64,000 bases of DNA, taken from Billgrantia desiderata (lineage in GTDB: Bacteria; Pseudomonadota; Gammaproteobacteria; Pseudomonadales; Halomonadaceae). The notes under the pieces were generated by a model. The model made no database searches. It was not told the DNA's origin and saw only the letters and a program-made list of their open reading frames with translations. Positions within the stretch are counted from its first letter, which is position 1; each line of letters starts with the position of its first letter. Where the stretch lies: positions 20,180-84,179 of the forward strand of contig JAAQTN010000020.1 in assembly GCA_011742915.1 (NCBI GenBank), read 5' to 3'. Below, piece after piece: positions 54,295 to 63,920 of the stretch. Both the position numbers and the translations under genes were made by a program.

Positions 54295-54313
54295 TTATTG
54301 AACGTTCAATCAA
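54295..54313. promoter_or_regulatory. BetI-type operator
   Basis: A near-perfect palindrome with the core ATTGAACGTTCAAT (54297-54310) and outer TT/AA symmetry. TTGAACGTTCAA is the known BetI operator core. It sits about 75 bases upstream of the betI start in an AT-rich segment, consistent with autoregulation of betIBA. Confidence 0.8.
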
Positions 54314-54334
54314 TAAAAAGCGAGCGGCATCGTC

Positions 54335-54363
54335 TTGCCTGAGAGAAGTGGTTCATGCATAAT
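54335..54363 (+). promoter_or_regulatory. Promoter of the tRNA-Met gene
   Basis: TTGCCT (54335-54340) and CATAAT (54358-54363) are separated by 17 bases, about 35 bases before the tRNA. The match to the sigma-70 consensus is good. Confidence 0.6.
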
Positions 54364-54398
54364 CCAGCGCGTCGCGAAGGCCTGCCTTCGTGTCGCCT

Positions 54399-54475
54399 GG
54401 CTACGTAGCTCAGCTGGTTAGAGCACATCACTCATAATGATGGGGTCCCCTGTTCAAATCAGGGCGTAGCCACCA
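54399..54475 (+). tRNA. tRNA-Met (anticodon CAT)
   Basis: A 77-base tRNA gene including the encoded CCA. The acceptor stem GGCTACG pairs with CGTAGCC, the D-arm is GCTCAGCTGGTTAGAGC, the anticodon loop is CTCATAA, and the T-arm is CCCCTGTTCAAATCAGGGG-like. A CAT anticodon with a closed G1-C72 pair indicates elongator methionine; a tRNA-Ile with lysidine-modified CAT cannot be excluded by sequence alone. Confidence 0.93.
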
Positions 54476-54486
54476 GTTACGACAGG

Positions 54487-54516
54487 ACGCCCGATCGACT
54501 CATCTCGATCGGGCGT
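54487..54516 (+). terminator. Terminator after tRNA-Met
   Basis: ACGCCCGATCG and CGATCGGGCGT form a perfect 11-bp stem with an 8-base loop, 11 bases past the tRNA, followed by TCTGCGTT. Confidence 0.7.
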
Positions 54517-54587
54517 TCTGCGTTATGTCCCTGCCTCGACTGACGTTATGGCCAGGGTCCGGACGAGGTTTCTGCCGAGATACGCCC

Positions 54588-54615
54588 TTGACCTTACGTG
54601 GGCGATCCGTATACT
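54588..54615 (+). promoter_or_regulatory. Promoter of the tRNA-Asn array
   Basis: TTGACC (54588-54593) and TATACT (54610-54615) are separated by 16 bases, about 20 bases before the first tRNA-Asn. A strong sigma-70 match. Confidence 0.75.
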
Positions 54616-54636
54616 ACGCACCGTGTTCACGGCCAT

Positions 54637-54712
<76 letters not shown>

Positions 54713-54742
54713 CGAACGCACGCTGATCATGACGCACGTCAT

Positions 54743-54815
<73 letters not shown>

Positions 54816-54818
<3 letters not shown>

Positions 54819-54877
54819 TCAGCTCTTGGTTTTGGTGAAAAGCCATCAGCTCTGGTTTTGGTGAAAAGCCATCAGCC
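54816..54877 (+). repeat. Tandem repeat starting in the CCA end of tRNA-Asn copy 2
   Basis: Two tandem units of 27 and 26 bases (each beginning CCATCAGCTC and ending GTGAAAAG) are followed by a partial third (CCATCAGCC). The units differ by one T. The first unit begins with the CCA of tRNA copy 2, so the repeat seems to have expanded from the tRNA 3' end. Confidence 0.8.
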
Positions 54878-54912
54878 ACCGCCCCGTGGGAAGTCCTTTC
54901 CCGCCATGTCGT

Positions 54913-54988
<76 letters not shown>

Positions 54989-55115
54989 ATCTCTGCCGTT
55001 CTCGTTTCCTTCGTTGTCGGCTCGCGTCGAGTCGCAGTCAGCGTTGATTGGGTGACTGCTCGGCGGGCATTACTGCCGTATACTCGTCATATGAAAAAAC
55101 GATAGGAATCCTGCC

Positions 55116-55616
55116 ATGCGCAGCGCACTCTCATGTGGCTTGTTGATGTGCCTGGTTGCCGTTACGGGGCATGCCCTCGATGCGCCGGAAGGGCGGGTCA
55201 TACTGACGGTCACCGGCAGCATTGGCGTGACAAACGGGGAAGGCGCGGCGCTATTCGATCGTGCCATGCTGGAAGCCATGCCCCAGCATACGATCAGGAC
55301 TCATACTCCCTGGCACGACGGTCAGGTCACCTTTGTCGGCCCGCTGGGTCGCGACCTGCTTGATGCCGTGGGGGCCCAGGGCGAGATGCTGCGGGTGATG
55401 GCGCTGAACGATTACAGCGCCAGCATTCCAGTGGACGATTTCAATCAATACGATGTGATACTGGCGATGACCCTGGATGGCGTCCCTCTGCGGGTGCGCG
55501 ACCAGGGCCCGCTGTTCGTCATTTACCCCTTCGACGATCATCCCGAATTGCTCAACGAGAAGATCATGTCGCGCTCGGTGTGGCAGGTCGCGCACATCGA
55601 TGTTCTCCCGGAGTAG
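55116..55616 (+). CDS. Small secreted molybdopterin-oxidoreductase-like protein
   Basis: A 166-residue exported protein. The signal peptide is [20 protein letters not shown]. The mature part ([82 protein letters not shown]) resembles the SUOX/YedY molybdopterin fold, but with no obvious cofactor-binding cysteine, so it may bind a ligand rather than catalyse. It is followed four bases later by a hybrid sensor kinase, and proteins of this kind are often encoded next to membrane sensor kinases or GGDEF proteins. A periplasmic input partner is the natural guess. Confidence 0.8.
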   Translation: MRSALSCGLLMCLVAVTGHALDAPEGRVILTVTGSIGVTNGEGAALFDRAMLEAMPQHTIRTHTPWHDGQVTFVGPLGRDLLDAVGAQGEMLRVMALNDYSASIPVDDFNQYDVILAMTLDGVPLRVRDQGPLFVIYPFDDHPELLNEKIMSRSVWQVAHIDVLPE

Positions 55617-55620
55617 TGGC

Positions 55621-57909
55621 ATGTCGCGTACGGCGCGTCCGAGCCTGCATTACCGGATCGCGGCCTGTGCCGCTATCGTGTTGTTCGGCTCGGCGCTGCT
55701 GACGGCCAAGATCATCCATGACCGAATGCAACAGATCGAGCATCGCATGCTCGAGGATCTCACCTGGTCGGCTTACCAGTTCGATCGGGAGGTCAGGGAG
55801 ATGCGGATGACGCTGTCGCCCTGGCGCGGAGATATCGATGGACTGTTGCTGCGCTACGAAATCCTGTACAGCCGTGCCGACCTCTTCGGGCGTGGTGAGC
55901 TGAAGCAGAGTCTGGCCACGCAGTCTCTGGGCGAGACCCTGGAGCGTGCCATCGCCATGACGCTCGAGCTCGATTCCATGCTGTCGCCGCTGGAGAGTGG
56001 CAATGGCGTACTCGACGCTGCTGCCCTGGCGACACTCATGGAACGGTTGGCTGCGCTACAGGAAAAGACCTCTCGCTTGATTCTCGACATCAATGCTCAC
56101 GTTGCTCTGTTGCGTACCCAGGAGCGCGGTGACCTGTGGAACCTGTACACCCTCTTGCTCGTGCTGATCGTGCTGCTGATGGGGGCCGGCTCGGTGCTGG
56201 TGGCCTTCTTGATCAGCGAGGGCAGGACCAACCGGGAGCGGCGCTATCTGCTCGAGATCCAGGCGCGTGAACTCGATGCCGCGGTGCAGAAGGCGGAAAG
56301 GGCGAGCCAGGCCAAATCGGAATTCATGGCGGTGATGAGTCATGAGATCCGTACGCCGCTCAACGGGGTCGTGGGGGTCGCGGAACTGCTCGCCTATGAG
56401 CCGTTGAGCGAGCAGGGCGCACGGCTGCTGGGTACCTTGGATGACAGCCTGGTGAGCCTTCAGGCGGTGATCAACGATGTGATCGACTACACCAAGTTCG
56501 ACGCTGGCGCTCTGGATCTCGATCCGCAGCCCTTCCGGCCCAGTGAACTCATCGACCAGCTGGAGCGCCACTACGGCGTGCTGAGTGCGAGCCGGGGTGT
56601 CGCTTTCAGGGCCGAGCTGGGGGGTTCGTTACCTGGCTGGGTGCTGGGCGACCTGACTCGTATTCGTCAGGTGCTGATGAATCTGCTCAACAATGCCTTC
56701 AAGTTCACTGCGGCCGGCGAGGTTCGCCTGGCGGTCCAGTGCGGTGAAGACGATACGCTTTGTTTCCGCGTCGAGGATACGGGGTGCGGCATTCCCGAGC
56801 AGAGTCGGGCGCATATCTTCAAGCCTTTCACTCAGGCGGACAGCACCATCGCGCGCCGCTACGGTGGCTCGGGGCTGGGCCTTGCCATCTGCGAGCGGCT
56901 GGTCAAGGCCATGCAGGGGCGCATCGATTTCACCACGGAAACGGGCGTGGGCAGCTGCTTCCAGGTTCAGTTACCGCTGCGCGTACCGAGCCGGGAGGCC
57001 ATCGAGCGTTACGCGAGAACTTGTCAGGAGCCGGCCTTGAGCCTGCCCAGGGGAAGCATTCTGATCGTCGAGGACCAGCCCGCCAACCGTGAGCTGGCCA
57101 GAGCCCTGCTCGAGCGTTTGGGTCAGCGCGTCAGCGTGGCGGCCGACGGTCAGGAGGGATTGGCACTGATGGCGAGCTACCGCTTCGACCTGGTGCTGAT
57201 GGACATGCAGATGCCCACACTCGACGGTCTGGAAACCACCCGGCGTTGGCGCCGTCAGGAGTCGGACAGCCTCGCGCCGCTGCCCATCGTGGCGCTGACG
57301 GCCAATGCGACACCTTCGGCCAGACAGCGCTGTCTCGAGGCCGGTATGAACGACGTGCTGTGCAAGCCCTACACGCGCCATGATCTGCAGCGAGTCATTC
57401 GACAGTGGATGCTGCCGCAGGGCGCTCATGCACCCGCCGAAGCGGAGTCTGCCGTGGCGGCCTCGGCGGCACTGCCGACCGCTCCCCAGGGAGACGTCAG
57501 CGAAGCGGAGGTGGAGATCGACCCCGCCACGCTGACCTCGCTTCGCGAATCGCTGGACGAAAGGGCGCTGAGCCATCTCGTGCGACAGTTCGTCGTACGG
57601 CTGGACGAGGACCGCGCGGCGCTGCTGAGGGATCTTGATCGGCACGATCGCTCTGGCCTCAGGGAGACCTCGCATTCGCTGAAGGGAGCGGCAGCGTCCA
57701 TGGGCTGCGAAGCGCTGTCGCAAGCCGCTGCCAAGCTCGAGCAAACGGCCGAGGCGGCAGGGCAGGAGGCACTCGAGGCCACGGTGGAGCGTATTACGCG
57801 TCTTGGACGCCTGAGCGTAGCGGCCTTTGCCAGGCTGGGGTATGCGGCTGAGCATACGGCGACCGGTGACGTGCCTCGTGGCGATCTGGCATCACCGGCT
57901 GAGGGGTGA
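55621..57909 (+). CDS. Hybrid sensor histidine kinase with receiver and HPt domains
   Basis: A 762-residue membrane kinase. TM1 is near residues 11-30, a helical periplasmic domain of about 140 residues follows with no Cache or PAS motif I can name, and TM2 is near 174-198. The cytoplasmic part has a short coiled coil, HisKA with His 241 ([11 protein letters not shown]), HATPase_c ([32 protein letters not shown]), a receiver with Asp 528 ([13 protein letters not shown]) and Lys in CKPY, and a C-terminal HPt with His 685 ([13 protein letters not shown]). This full phosphorelay needs an external response regulator; the convergent REC-GGDEF-EAL gene is a candidate. It starts four bases after the small secreted gene. 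Confidence 0.92.
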   Translation: MSRTARPSLHYRIAACAAIVLFGSALLTAKIIHDRMQQIEHRMLEDLTWSAYQFDREVREMRMTLSPWRGDIDGLLLRYEILYSRADLFGRGELKQSLATQSLGETLERAIAMTLELDSMLSPLESGNGVLDAAALATLMERLAALQEKTSRLILDINAHVALLRTQERGDLWNLYTLLLVLIVLLMGAGSVLVAFLISEGRTNRERRYLLEIQARELDAAVQKAERASQAKSEFMAVMSHEIRTPLNGVVGVAELLAYEPLSEQGARLLGTLDDSLVSLQAVINDVIDYTKFDAGALDLDPQPFRPSELIDQLERHYGVLSASRGVAFRAELGGSLPGWVLGDLTRIRQVLMNLLNNAFKFTAAGEVRLAVQCGEDDTLCFRVEDTGCGIPEQSRAHIFKPFTQADSTIARRYGGSGLGLAICERLVKAMQGRIDFTTETGVGSCFQVQLPLRVPSREAIERYARTCQEPALSLPRGSILIVEDQPANRELARALLERLGQRVSVAADGQEGLALMASYRFDLVLMDMQMPTLDGLETTRRWRRQESDSLAPLPIVALTANATPSARQRCLEAGMNDVLCKPYTRHDLQRVIRQWMLPQGAHAPAEAESAVAASAALPTAPQGDVSEAEVEIDPATLTSLRESLDERALSHLVRQFVVRLDEDRAALLRDLDRHDRSGLRETSHSLKGAAASMGCEALSQAAAKLEQTAEAAGQEALEATVERITRLGRLSVAAFARLGYAAEHTATGDVPRGDLASPAEG

Positions 57910-57930
57910 GTCGAGCCTGGCCGGTCTGCG

Positions 57931-60090
57931 TCAGCGTGGCTGACAGAGACGACGGCCGATCGAGGCGACGAAAGTGCCGAGCCGATCCGCGGTCATGGGT
58001 TTGGCCAACCAGAATCCCTGGATTTCGTCGACGTCGAGCGCCTCGAGATAGTCGCGCTGGCGCTGGGTTTCCACGCCTTCGGCAATGGTCTTGAAGCCCA
58101 GCCCCTGACTCAGGGTCGTGAGCGAGCGGACGATGGTACGGCTGGAACGCTCCTCGGTCACGCTGTTGGTGAAGCTGCGGTCGATCTTCAGCGTATCTAT
58201 CGGGAAGCGTAACAGGTAGTTGAAGGTAGAGTGGCCGGTGCCGAAGTCGTCGATGGCGATCGAGAACCCCAGGTCCTTGAGCTCGAGCAGCATTTTCAGC
58301 GTCTGCTCGGGATGACCCATGGCGGCACTTTCGGTGATCTCCAGTTCGAGCTGCTTGGGTAGTAGCCGATAGGCATTGACGTGTTCCATGATGCGCTGCG
58401 GGAAGTCCGGCTGATTGAACTGCACGGCGGAGAGGTTGATGCTCATGCGCAGATGCAGACCGGCCCGCTGCCACTCGGCAAGCTGCCGGCAGGCCTCGCC
58501 GATGACCCAGTCGCCGACATCGACGATTTGTCCGGACTCCTCCAGTAGCGGAATGAATTCCGCTGGCGACACCACCCCACGGCTGGCATGACGCCAGCGT
58601 AGCAGGGCTTCCACGGCACTGATATGGCCATCGGCCAGGTGTTGCTGTGGCTGGTAGACGAGAAAGAATTCGTCTCTTTGCAGCGCCTGCTGCAGATGAG
58701 CCTCGAAGCTCAGCGTGCCACCATTGGTGTGGCCAAGTATTTCATGCCTCAACAGCAGCCGCTGTTGGCCTGTCTGAGAGCGGGCGAGGCGTTGCGCCTG
58801 CAGCGCGGCGCCCAGCAGCGTTTCGGCATCCTGTGCATCATCGGGGTACACGCTGACACCGGCGCTGAAGCCGATGTAAACCTCTTGCCCAGCAATGTAT
58901 TGAGCCCGGGCCAGGGGCATCATCCATTGCTGACAGAATTGGCGAGGGTCTGTCGCATCCGGTAACGCGACGGCCACGCCGAAGCTGCCGGCGTCCAGGC
59001 GCCCGAGCAGGGCATGGCTGGGCGCAAACCTCTCCAGACGTCGTGAGAACAGCACCAGGGCCTGATCGCCTGCGCGAATGCCCAGGGCTTCGTTGATGCG
59101 ATGCAGGCGGCTGATATCCAGTACCGCTACCAGCCAGCGGCTCTCGGGTGCCTGCGCCAGGCGCTCGGCGAGCAGGCCGAGAAAGCAGTGGCGTTTGGGC
59201 AGCCCGGTCAGCTCGTCGTGGGCCGCCAGGTAAAGCGCCTTGTCCTCGAAGGCGCGTAAAGCGGTGACGTCCTGAAACGCCCCCACCAGGTACTGTTCGT
59301 TGTTTTGATCGGCGCTTTGCAGGCGCAGGGTACGTTCGAGATTGCCCTGACCAACGGTAAGCTCGAGGTCCAGCCCTTCGCGGTTCTGGCTGGCGACGCT
59401 GAGGGCAGTCTCCAGCCGCTGTCTGTGCTCGGGAGCGATCAGCGTCGTCAATTCCGCCACGCAGCCGGGCAGAGTGGGCCAGCCCAGCATGTCGGCGGCG
59501 CCTTCCGACCATTCCAGCTTGCCGCTGTGGACGTCGAGGTGCCAGAAGCCCAAACGGGCGAGCTTGCAGGCGCTGGCCTGTTCCAGCTGTGCCTCGCGCA
59601 GGGCCCGCTCGCGGGCGGCGCCGCTCAGCGCATAGCGCACCCGTTCGGTCAGCAGTGGCAGGTTGATCGGCTTGGGCATGAAGTCGGTCGCGCCGGCATC
59701 GAAGGCGTCGTTGATCGAGCCTACGTCGTCATGACCGGTCAGCATCAGCAAGGGAACGTAACGACCGTTGACCCCGGCCTGGCCACTGCGAATGGCGCGC
59801 AGGGTGCCGAAGCCGTCCAGTCTCGGCATGCTCACGTCCACCAGCACCAGGTCGGGCGCATGCTGATCGAAGACCTCGAGCCCCTCCTGACCATCGGCGG
59901 CGAGCAGCACCCGGTATCCCTTGCGTTGCAAGCCGGAGGCAATCAGCAGGCGAATGGTGGGGTCGTCATCGACGACCAGCACGGTGGCCAGGGGGGGAAT
60001 GTCGCCGTTGCTCTCCACTGTCGTATCGGTAGTCGGCTGAAGGTGCGTAAGGAGGGCAGTGGCTGGATGAAGCCTGCCTGTATCGGTCAT
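57931..60090 (-). CDS. REC-PAS-GGDEF-EAL response regulator, probable c-di-GMP phosphodiesterase
   Basis: A 719-residue cytoplasmic protein. The receiver has Asp 85 (LVLVDVSMPRLDG) with the acidic triad in VVDDDP and Lys in FMPKPI. A PAS-like segment follows (about 170-275). The GGDEF domain is degenerate: the motif position reads RLDAGSFG (364-371), so cyclase activity is unlikely. The EAL domain is intact: EALLRW (494-499), INLSAVQF, EITESAAM, DDFGTG (614-619), KIDRSF, and AEGVET. GGAAGG precedes the ATG. It faces the hybrid kinase gene tail to tail, with 21 bases between stops, and could receive phosphate from its HPt. Confidence 0.92.
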   Translation of the reverse strand: MTDTGRLHPATALLTHLQPTTDTTVESNGDIPPLATVLVVDDDPTIRLLIASGLQRKGYRVLLAADGQEGLEVFDQHAPDLVLVDVSMPRLDGFGTLRAIRSGQAGVNGRYVPLLMLTGHDDVGSINDAFDAGATDFMPKPINLPLLTERVRYALSGAARERALREAQLEQASACKLARLGFWHLDVHSGKLEWSEGAADMLGWPTLPGCVAELTTLIAPEHRQRLETALSVASQNREGLDLELTVGQGNLERTLRLQSADQNNEQYLVGAFQDVTALRAFEDKALYLAAHDELTGLPKRHCFLGLLAERLAQAPESRWLVAVLDISRLHRINEALGIRAGDQALVLFSRRLERFAPSHALLGRLDAGSFGVAVALPDATDPRQFCQQWMMPLARAQYIAGQEVYIGFSAGVSVYPDDAQDAETLLGAALQAQRLARSQTGQQRLLLRHEILGHTNGGTLSFEAHLQQALQRDEFFLVYQPQQHLADGHISAVEALLRWRHASRGVVSPAEFIPLLEESGQIVDVGDWVIGEACRQLAEWQRAGLHLRMSINLSAVQFNQPDFPQRIMEHVNAYRLLPKQLELEITESAAMGHPEQTLKMLLELKDLGFSIAIDDFGTGHSTFNYLLRFPIDTLKIDRSFTNSVTEERSSRTIVRSLTTLSQGLGFKTIAEGVETQRQRDYLEALDVDEIQGFWLAKPMTADRLGTFVASIGRRLCQPR

Positions 60091-60352
60091 GTGCCTTCCC
60101 CCGCGCAGGGAGCGCATCGGGCATGCGCTGAACGTGTTACGCGCCTCTGGTGAGCCGCATGGTGCACGTCCATCCTCAGGCATCGGCGAGGTGGCGACAA
60201 GCTGTCCGTTTAACGCAGCCGTCAACCTAGGTCGGATTTGGGCATTAAAGAAACGAGTAACGCCCGGCGCGTGTCATTGCGCCGGGCGTCAGGTGGGGTA
60301 GGGCAAGTCTGTCCGTGCTATTGCGAAGATCTCTCGCAAAGATCTCTCGCGG
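60091..60352. other. Intergenic region with one terminator-like hairpin
   Basis: This region lies between prc and the phosphodiesterase gene, both on the minus strand. ACGCCCGGCGC (60260-60270) and GCGCCGGGCGT (60279-60289) form a perfect 11-bp stem with an 8-base loop, a likely terminator of prc (a T-rich tail CTCGTTTCTTT follows on the minus strand). A short tandem repeat AAGATCTCTCGC sits at 60327-60350. The rest should hold the phosphodiesterase promoter. No gene is visible. Confidence 0.65.
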
Positions 60353-62407
60353 CTAGAAGCGGCCGGCCAGGCGCCGCTGGGTCAGCTCGGCATAGTCGGC
60401 CAGGATGGCTGCGGCTTCGGTCACCTGGACCCGCTCCACCGGCTCCTCTTCGCTCTCCTCGCCGCGAGCATCGATCAGCTCGTTCAGCGGATCCAGCCCC
60501 AGGGCTTCGCGGCGACGGTTCTCCAGCGCCAGCTGCTCGGCGTCGCGCGCTTCCACTTCGCGCTGGCGCTGTTCGCGGTCGAGGCTGACGGTGGTCTGCT
60601 CTTCGCGCATGCGCCGGGCGAGCTCGGTGCGCTCCTTGAGGAAGATGAAGTTGGGATGCGAGTCGGCCCGCTCGCGATGGCGGGAGCGCAGGGTTTCCAG
60701 ATACTCCCAGGGCTCGCCGTAGTGGCGATACTGCACGGCCTGCACCGTATCCCACTCCAGGGCGTTGTCGAGGCTGCTCTCGCCGATGCGCTCGGGGTCG
60801 ACCAGATCGGGGAAGAGGATGTCGGGCTCGACGCCGCGATGCTGGGTGCTCTCGCCCGAGATACGGTAGAACTTGGCGCGGGTCAGCTTGATCTGGCCAT
60901 GGCTCAGGTCGTTCAGGGTCTGCACGGTGCCCTTGCCGAAGGTGGCGCTGCCCAGCACCAGGCCGCGACCGTAGTCCTGAATGGCGCCGGCCAGGATTTC
61001 CGAGGCCGAAGCCGAGAGACGATTGACCAGCACCGCCAGCGGGCCGTCGTAGAGCGTGCCGGTCTCGGTGTCGCCGTAGAGGTTGATGCGGCCGCGGGCG
61101 TCGCGTACCTGCACCGTGGGGCCGCGGTCGATGAACAGGCCGAGCAGGGAGTTGGCTTCCTGCAGCGCGCCGCCGCCGTTGTTGCGCAGGTCGAGTACCA
61201 GACCGTCGATGCCTTCGGACTTGAGGCGCTCGACTTCACGGGCCACGTCACGGGTGGTACTGCGGAACTCCTCGGCGCCGGACTGCCAGGCGTCGAAGTC
61301 GACGTAGAAGGTGGGAATGGTGATCACGCCGATACGCTTGTTGCCGTCTTCGCGCTCGACCTCGACGATTTCCCCCTTGGCGGCCTGGTCTTCGAGATCG
61401 ACCGTGTCGCGGGTGATCTCGACGGTGCTGGAGCGGGTCATGTCCACCGCTTCCGCCGGCACCACCTCGAGACGCACCACGGTGCCCTTGGGGCCGCGAA
61501 TGAGATCGACCACCTCGTCGAGACGCATGCCCACCACGTTGACGATCTCCTCGTCCTCCTGGCCCACACCGACGATGCGGTCGGCGGGCTCGAGCACGCC
61601 GGCGCGATCCGCCGGGCCGCCGGGCACCAGGCTGGTGACCTTCACGTACTCGCCGTCGGATTGCAGCATGGCGCCGATGCCCTCCAGCGACAGCCGCATC
61701 TGGATGTCGAAGGACTCGCCCTGGCGCGGAGAGAGGTATTCGGTATGCGGGTCGATGCTGCTGGTCACCGCGGCCATGAACAGGCCGAACACGTCTTCGC
61801 CGTTGGTCTGACGCAGACGTGACAGCTGGCCTTCGTAGCGCTGACGCAGGTTGTTTTCCACCTGCTCTTCGTCCTGACCGCTGATGTCGAGGGTCAGGGC
61901 AGCGTTCTTGAGGCGCTTGTACCACAGCTCGTCGAGCTCGGCTTCGCTGGTGGCCCAGTCGGCCTCGCGGCGCTCGAGGTCGAGCCGCATGTCGCTCTCG
62001 TAGGTGAAGTTCAGCCCCTCGTCGATGGCGCTCAGCAGCCACTCGAAGCGGCTCTCGGCGCGATCGTGATAACGCTGGTAGAGCTCATAGGCCGGGGCCA
62101 GATCGCCTTCGAAGAGCATGTCGTCGATACGCTCCTCAAAGTGACGGAACTCGTCGATGTCGCTCTCCAGCAGGAAGGCGCGCTGACCATCGAGAATATC
62201 GAGATAGCGCTCGAACGCCAGGCGTGACCAGGTGTCGTCCAGGGCGGTTTCGGCGTAGTGGCCGTAGCGCAGCGACTCGGCGACTTCCAGAGCCGCCTGC
62301 CGATGCACGTCGTTGGGCTGGATCTGGGCTAGCGCCGACTGAGCGCACGACAACAACGTCACCAGCGAGAGAATCGCTGTGTGCCTAAGAACGACTGACA
62401 GGCTCAT
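60353..62407 (-). CDS. prc: Tail-specific periplasmic protease Prc
   Basis: A 684-residue S41-family carboxy-terminal processing protease. The signal peptide ends at SAQSALA before QIQPND. The N-terminal helical domain is followed by a PDZ domain (SLEGIGAMLQSDGEYVKVTSLVPGGPADRAGVLEPADRIVGVG) and the catalytic domain with LVLDLRNNGGGAL, the serine in SASASEILAGAIQDYGRG, and the lysine in SATFGKGTVQ. The terminal DUF3340-like part is highly charged. The ATG at 62407 is the start that gives a signal peptide; in-frame codons upstream do not. It degrades misfolded or tagged periplasmic proteins. Confidence 0.94.
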   Translation of the reverse strand: MSLSVVLRHTAILSLVTLLSCAQSALAQIQPNDVHRQAALEVAESLRYGHYAETALDDTWSRLAFERYLDILDGQRAFLLESDIDEFRHFEERIDDMLFEGDLAPAYELYQRYHDRAESRFEWLLSAIDEGLNFTYESDMRLDLERREADWATSEAELDELWYKRLKNAALTLDISGQDEEQVENNLRQRYEGQLSRLRQTNGEDVFGLFMAAVTSSIDPHTEYLSPRQGESFDIQMRLSLEGIGAMLQSDGEYVKVTSLVPGGPADRAGVLEPADRIVGVGQEDEEIVNVVGMRLDEVVDLIRGPKGTVVRLEVVPAEAVDMTRSSTVEITRDTVDLEDQAAKGEIVEVEREDGNKRIGVITIPTFYVDFDAWQSGAEEFRSTTRDVAREVERLKSEGIDGLVLDLRNNGGGALQEANSLLGLFIDRGPTVQVRDARGRINLYGDTETGTLYDGPLAVLVNRLSASASEILAGAIQDYGRGLVLGSATFGKGTVQTLNDLSHGQIKLTRAKFYRISGESTQHRGVEPDILFPDLVDPERIGESSLDNALEWDTVQAVQYRHYGEPWEYLETLRSRHRERADSHPNFIFLKERTELARRMREEQTTVSLDREQRQREVEARDAEQLALENRRREALGLDPLNELIDARGEESEEEPVERVQVTEAAAILADYAELTQRRLAGRF

Positions 62408-62533
62408 CAATGAAGCACCCCTGGTTTCGTGTACACTTCCTTCCCTAGACAAGCGTATGGCTCATGAGTTGCGAGGCCAGACGTCGCATTGTAGCAGTTC
62501 TTGCGTCAACCACGACCCCTGATGAGGACCCAC

Positions 62534-63832
62534 ATGTCTCGGGAAGCTCGTCTCGAGCGTCTGCTCGAATTTCTCCATCGCTCGCCGACCCCCTGGCACG
62601 CCGTCTCGGCCATGGCCGAGCGGCTCGATGCCGCTGGCTTTCGCCGGCTGGACGAGAGTCAGGCCTGGGAGGTCTCGCCCGGCGAGCGTCTCTACGTGAC
62701 GCGCAACGGCTCGTCGATCGTGGCGCTGCAGCTGCCGCATGACGGGCTTGAGGCGCTGCGTATGATCGGCGCCCACACCGACAGCCCCGGCCTGCGCCTG
62801 AAGCCCAACGCCGCTCAGCTCTCGGCAGGCTGGCTGCAGCTCGGCGTCGAACTCTACGGTGGTGCCTTGCTGGCACCCTGGTTCGATCGCGACCTGGGCC
62901 TGGCCGGCCGCGTTCACGTGCGGCATCCCGACGGCCGCATCGAAGGCGTGCTGCTGCAGGTGGATCGGCCCGTTGCCATCATTCCCAGTCTGGCCATCCA
63001 TCTCGACCGCGAGGTCAACAACGGTCGGCCGATCAACGCCCAGACCCAGATGCCGCCGGTGTTTCTGCAGGGTGGCGACAAGCCCGACCTGCAGCGGCTG
63101 CTGCTCGAATGGCTGGAGGAGCAGAGCGGCGTCGTCGGTGCCGAGATCCTCGATTTCGAGCTGGCACTGTATGACGTACAGCCCCCGGCGCTGGTCGGTG
63201 TCGGGCGAGAGCTCATTGCCAGTGCGCGACTCGACAACCTGCTGTCCTGCTTCATCGGGCTCGAAGCGCTGCTGGAGAGCGACGGCAGCCAGGGCGTGGT
63301 GCTGGTGGCCAACGACCACGAAGAGGTCGGCAGCGCCAGTGCCTGCGGCGCTCAGGGGCCGTTTCTCGGCGACGTGCTGCGGCGAGTCAATGCCCAGTTG
63401 GGCGAGCCGGGTGACGAAGGCTTCATTCGTCTGATCCAGGCTTCGCGGATGATCTCCTGCGACAACGCCCACGCCCTGCATCCCAATTTCACCGACAAGC
63501 ACGATGCCGCCCATGGCCCCGCGCTCAACGGCGGCCCGGTGATCAAGGTCAACGCCAATCAGCGCTACGCCACCAACAGCGCCACGGCAGCGCTGTTTCG
63601 CGATCTCTGTCGCGAGGCCGACGTGCCGGTGCAGACCTTCGTCACCCGCGCCGACATGGGCTGCGGTAGCACCATCGGGCCGATCACGGCCACCGAACTC
63701 GGCGTGCCGACGCTGGATGTGGGCGTGCCGCAGTGGGCCATGCACTCGATCCGCGAGACGGCGGGCAGCCGCGACGTGGAGTACCTCACCCGGGCGCTGA
63801 TCGCCTTCGCCAACCGGCCGCGGCTGGCCTGA
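62534..63832 (+). CDS. apeB: M18-family aminopeptidase
   Basis: A 432-residue zinc aminopeptidase that removes N-terminal, often acidic, residues from peptides. LEFLHRSPTPWHAV opens the protein. The metal ligands are in IGAHTDSPGLRLKP, the catalytic Glu pair in NDHEEVGSASACGA, and further ligands in the FTDKHDAAHGP region and the C-terminal HSIRETAG. The ATG at 62534 has GAGGA five bases upstream; ATG 62522 is an alternative. It is divergent from prc with a 126-base gap. Confidence 0.94.
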   Translation: MSREARLERLLEFLHRSPTPWHAVSAMAERLDAAGFRRLDESQAWEVSPGERLYVTRNGSSIVALQLPHDGLEALRMIGAHTDSPGLRLKPNAAQLSAGWLQLGVELYGGALLAPWFDRDLGLAGRVHVRHPDGRIEGVLLQVDRPVAIIPSLAIHLDREVNNGRPINAQTQMPPVFLQGGDKPDLQRLLLEWLEEQSGVVGAEILDFELALYDVQPPALVGVGRELIASARLDNLLSCFIGLEALLESDGSQGVVLVANDHEEVGSASACGAQGPFLGDVLRRVNAQLGEPGDEGFIRLIQASRMISCDNAHALHPNFTDKHDAAHGPALNGGPVIKVNANQRYATNSATAALFRDLCREADVPVQTFVTRADMGCGSTIGPITATELGVPTLDVGVPQWAMHSIRETAGSRDVEYLTRALIAFANRPRLA

Positions 63833-63888
63833 CCTCACGGCAGCCACTGCTAGATCACGACAGCCACTGAGCTGGAAGTGCCACCACG

Positions 63889-63920
63889 AAAAACCCGGCG
63901 CCAGGGCGCCGGGTTTTTTT
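63889..63920 (+). terminator. Terminator after apeB
   Basis: AAACCCGGCGCC and GGCGCCGGGTTT form a 12-bp stem with a 2-base nominal loop, followed by a run of T. A textbook intrinsic terminator. Confidence 0.9.
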
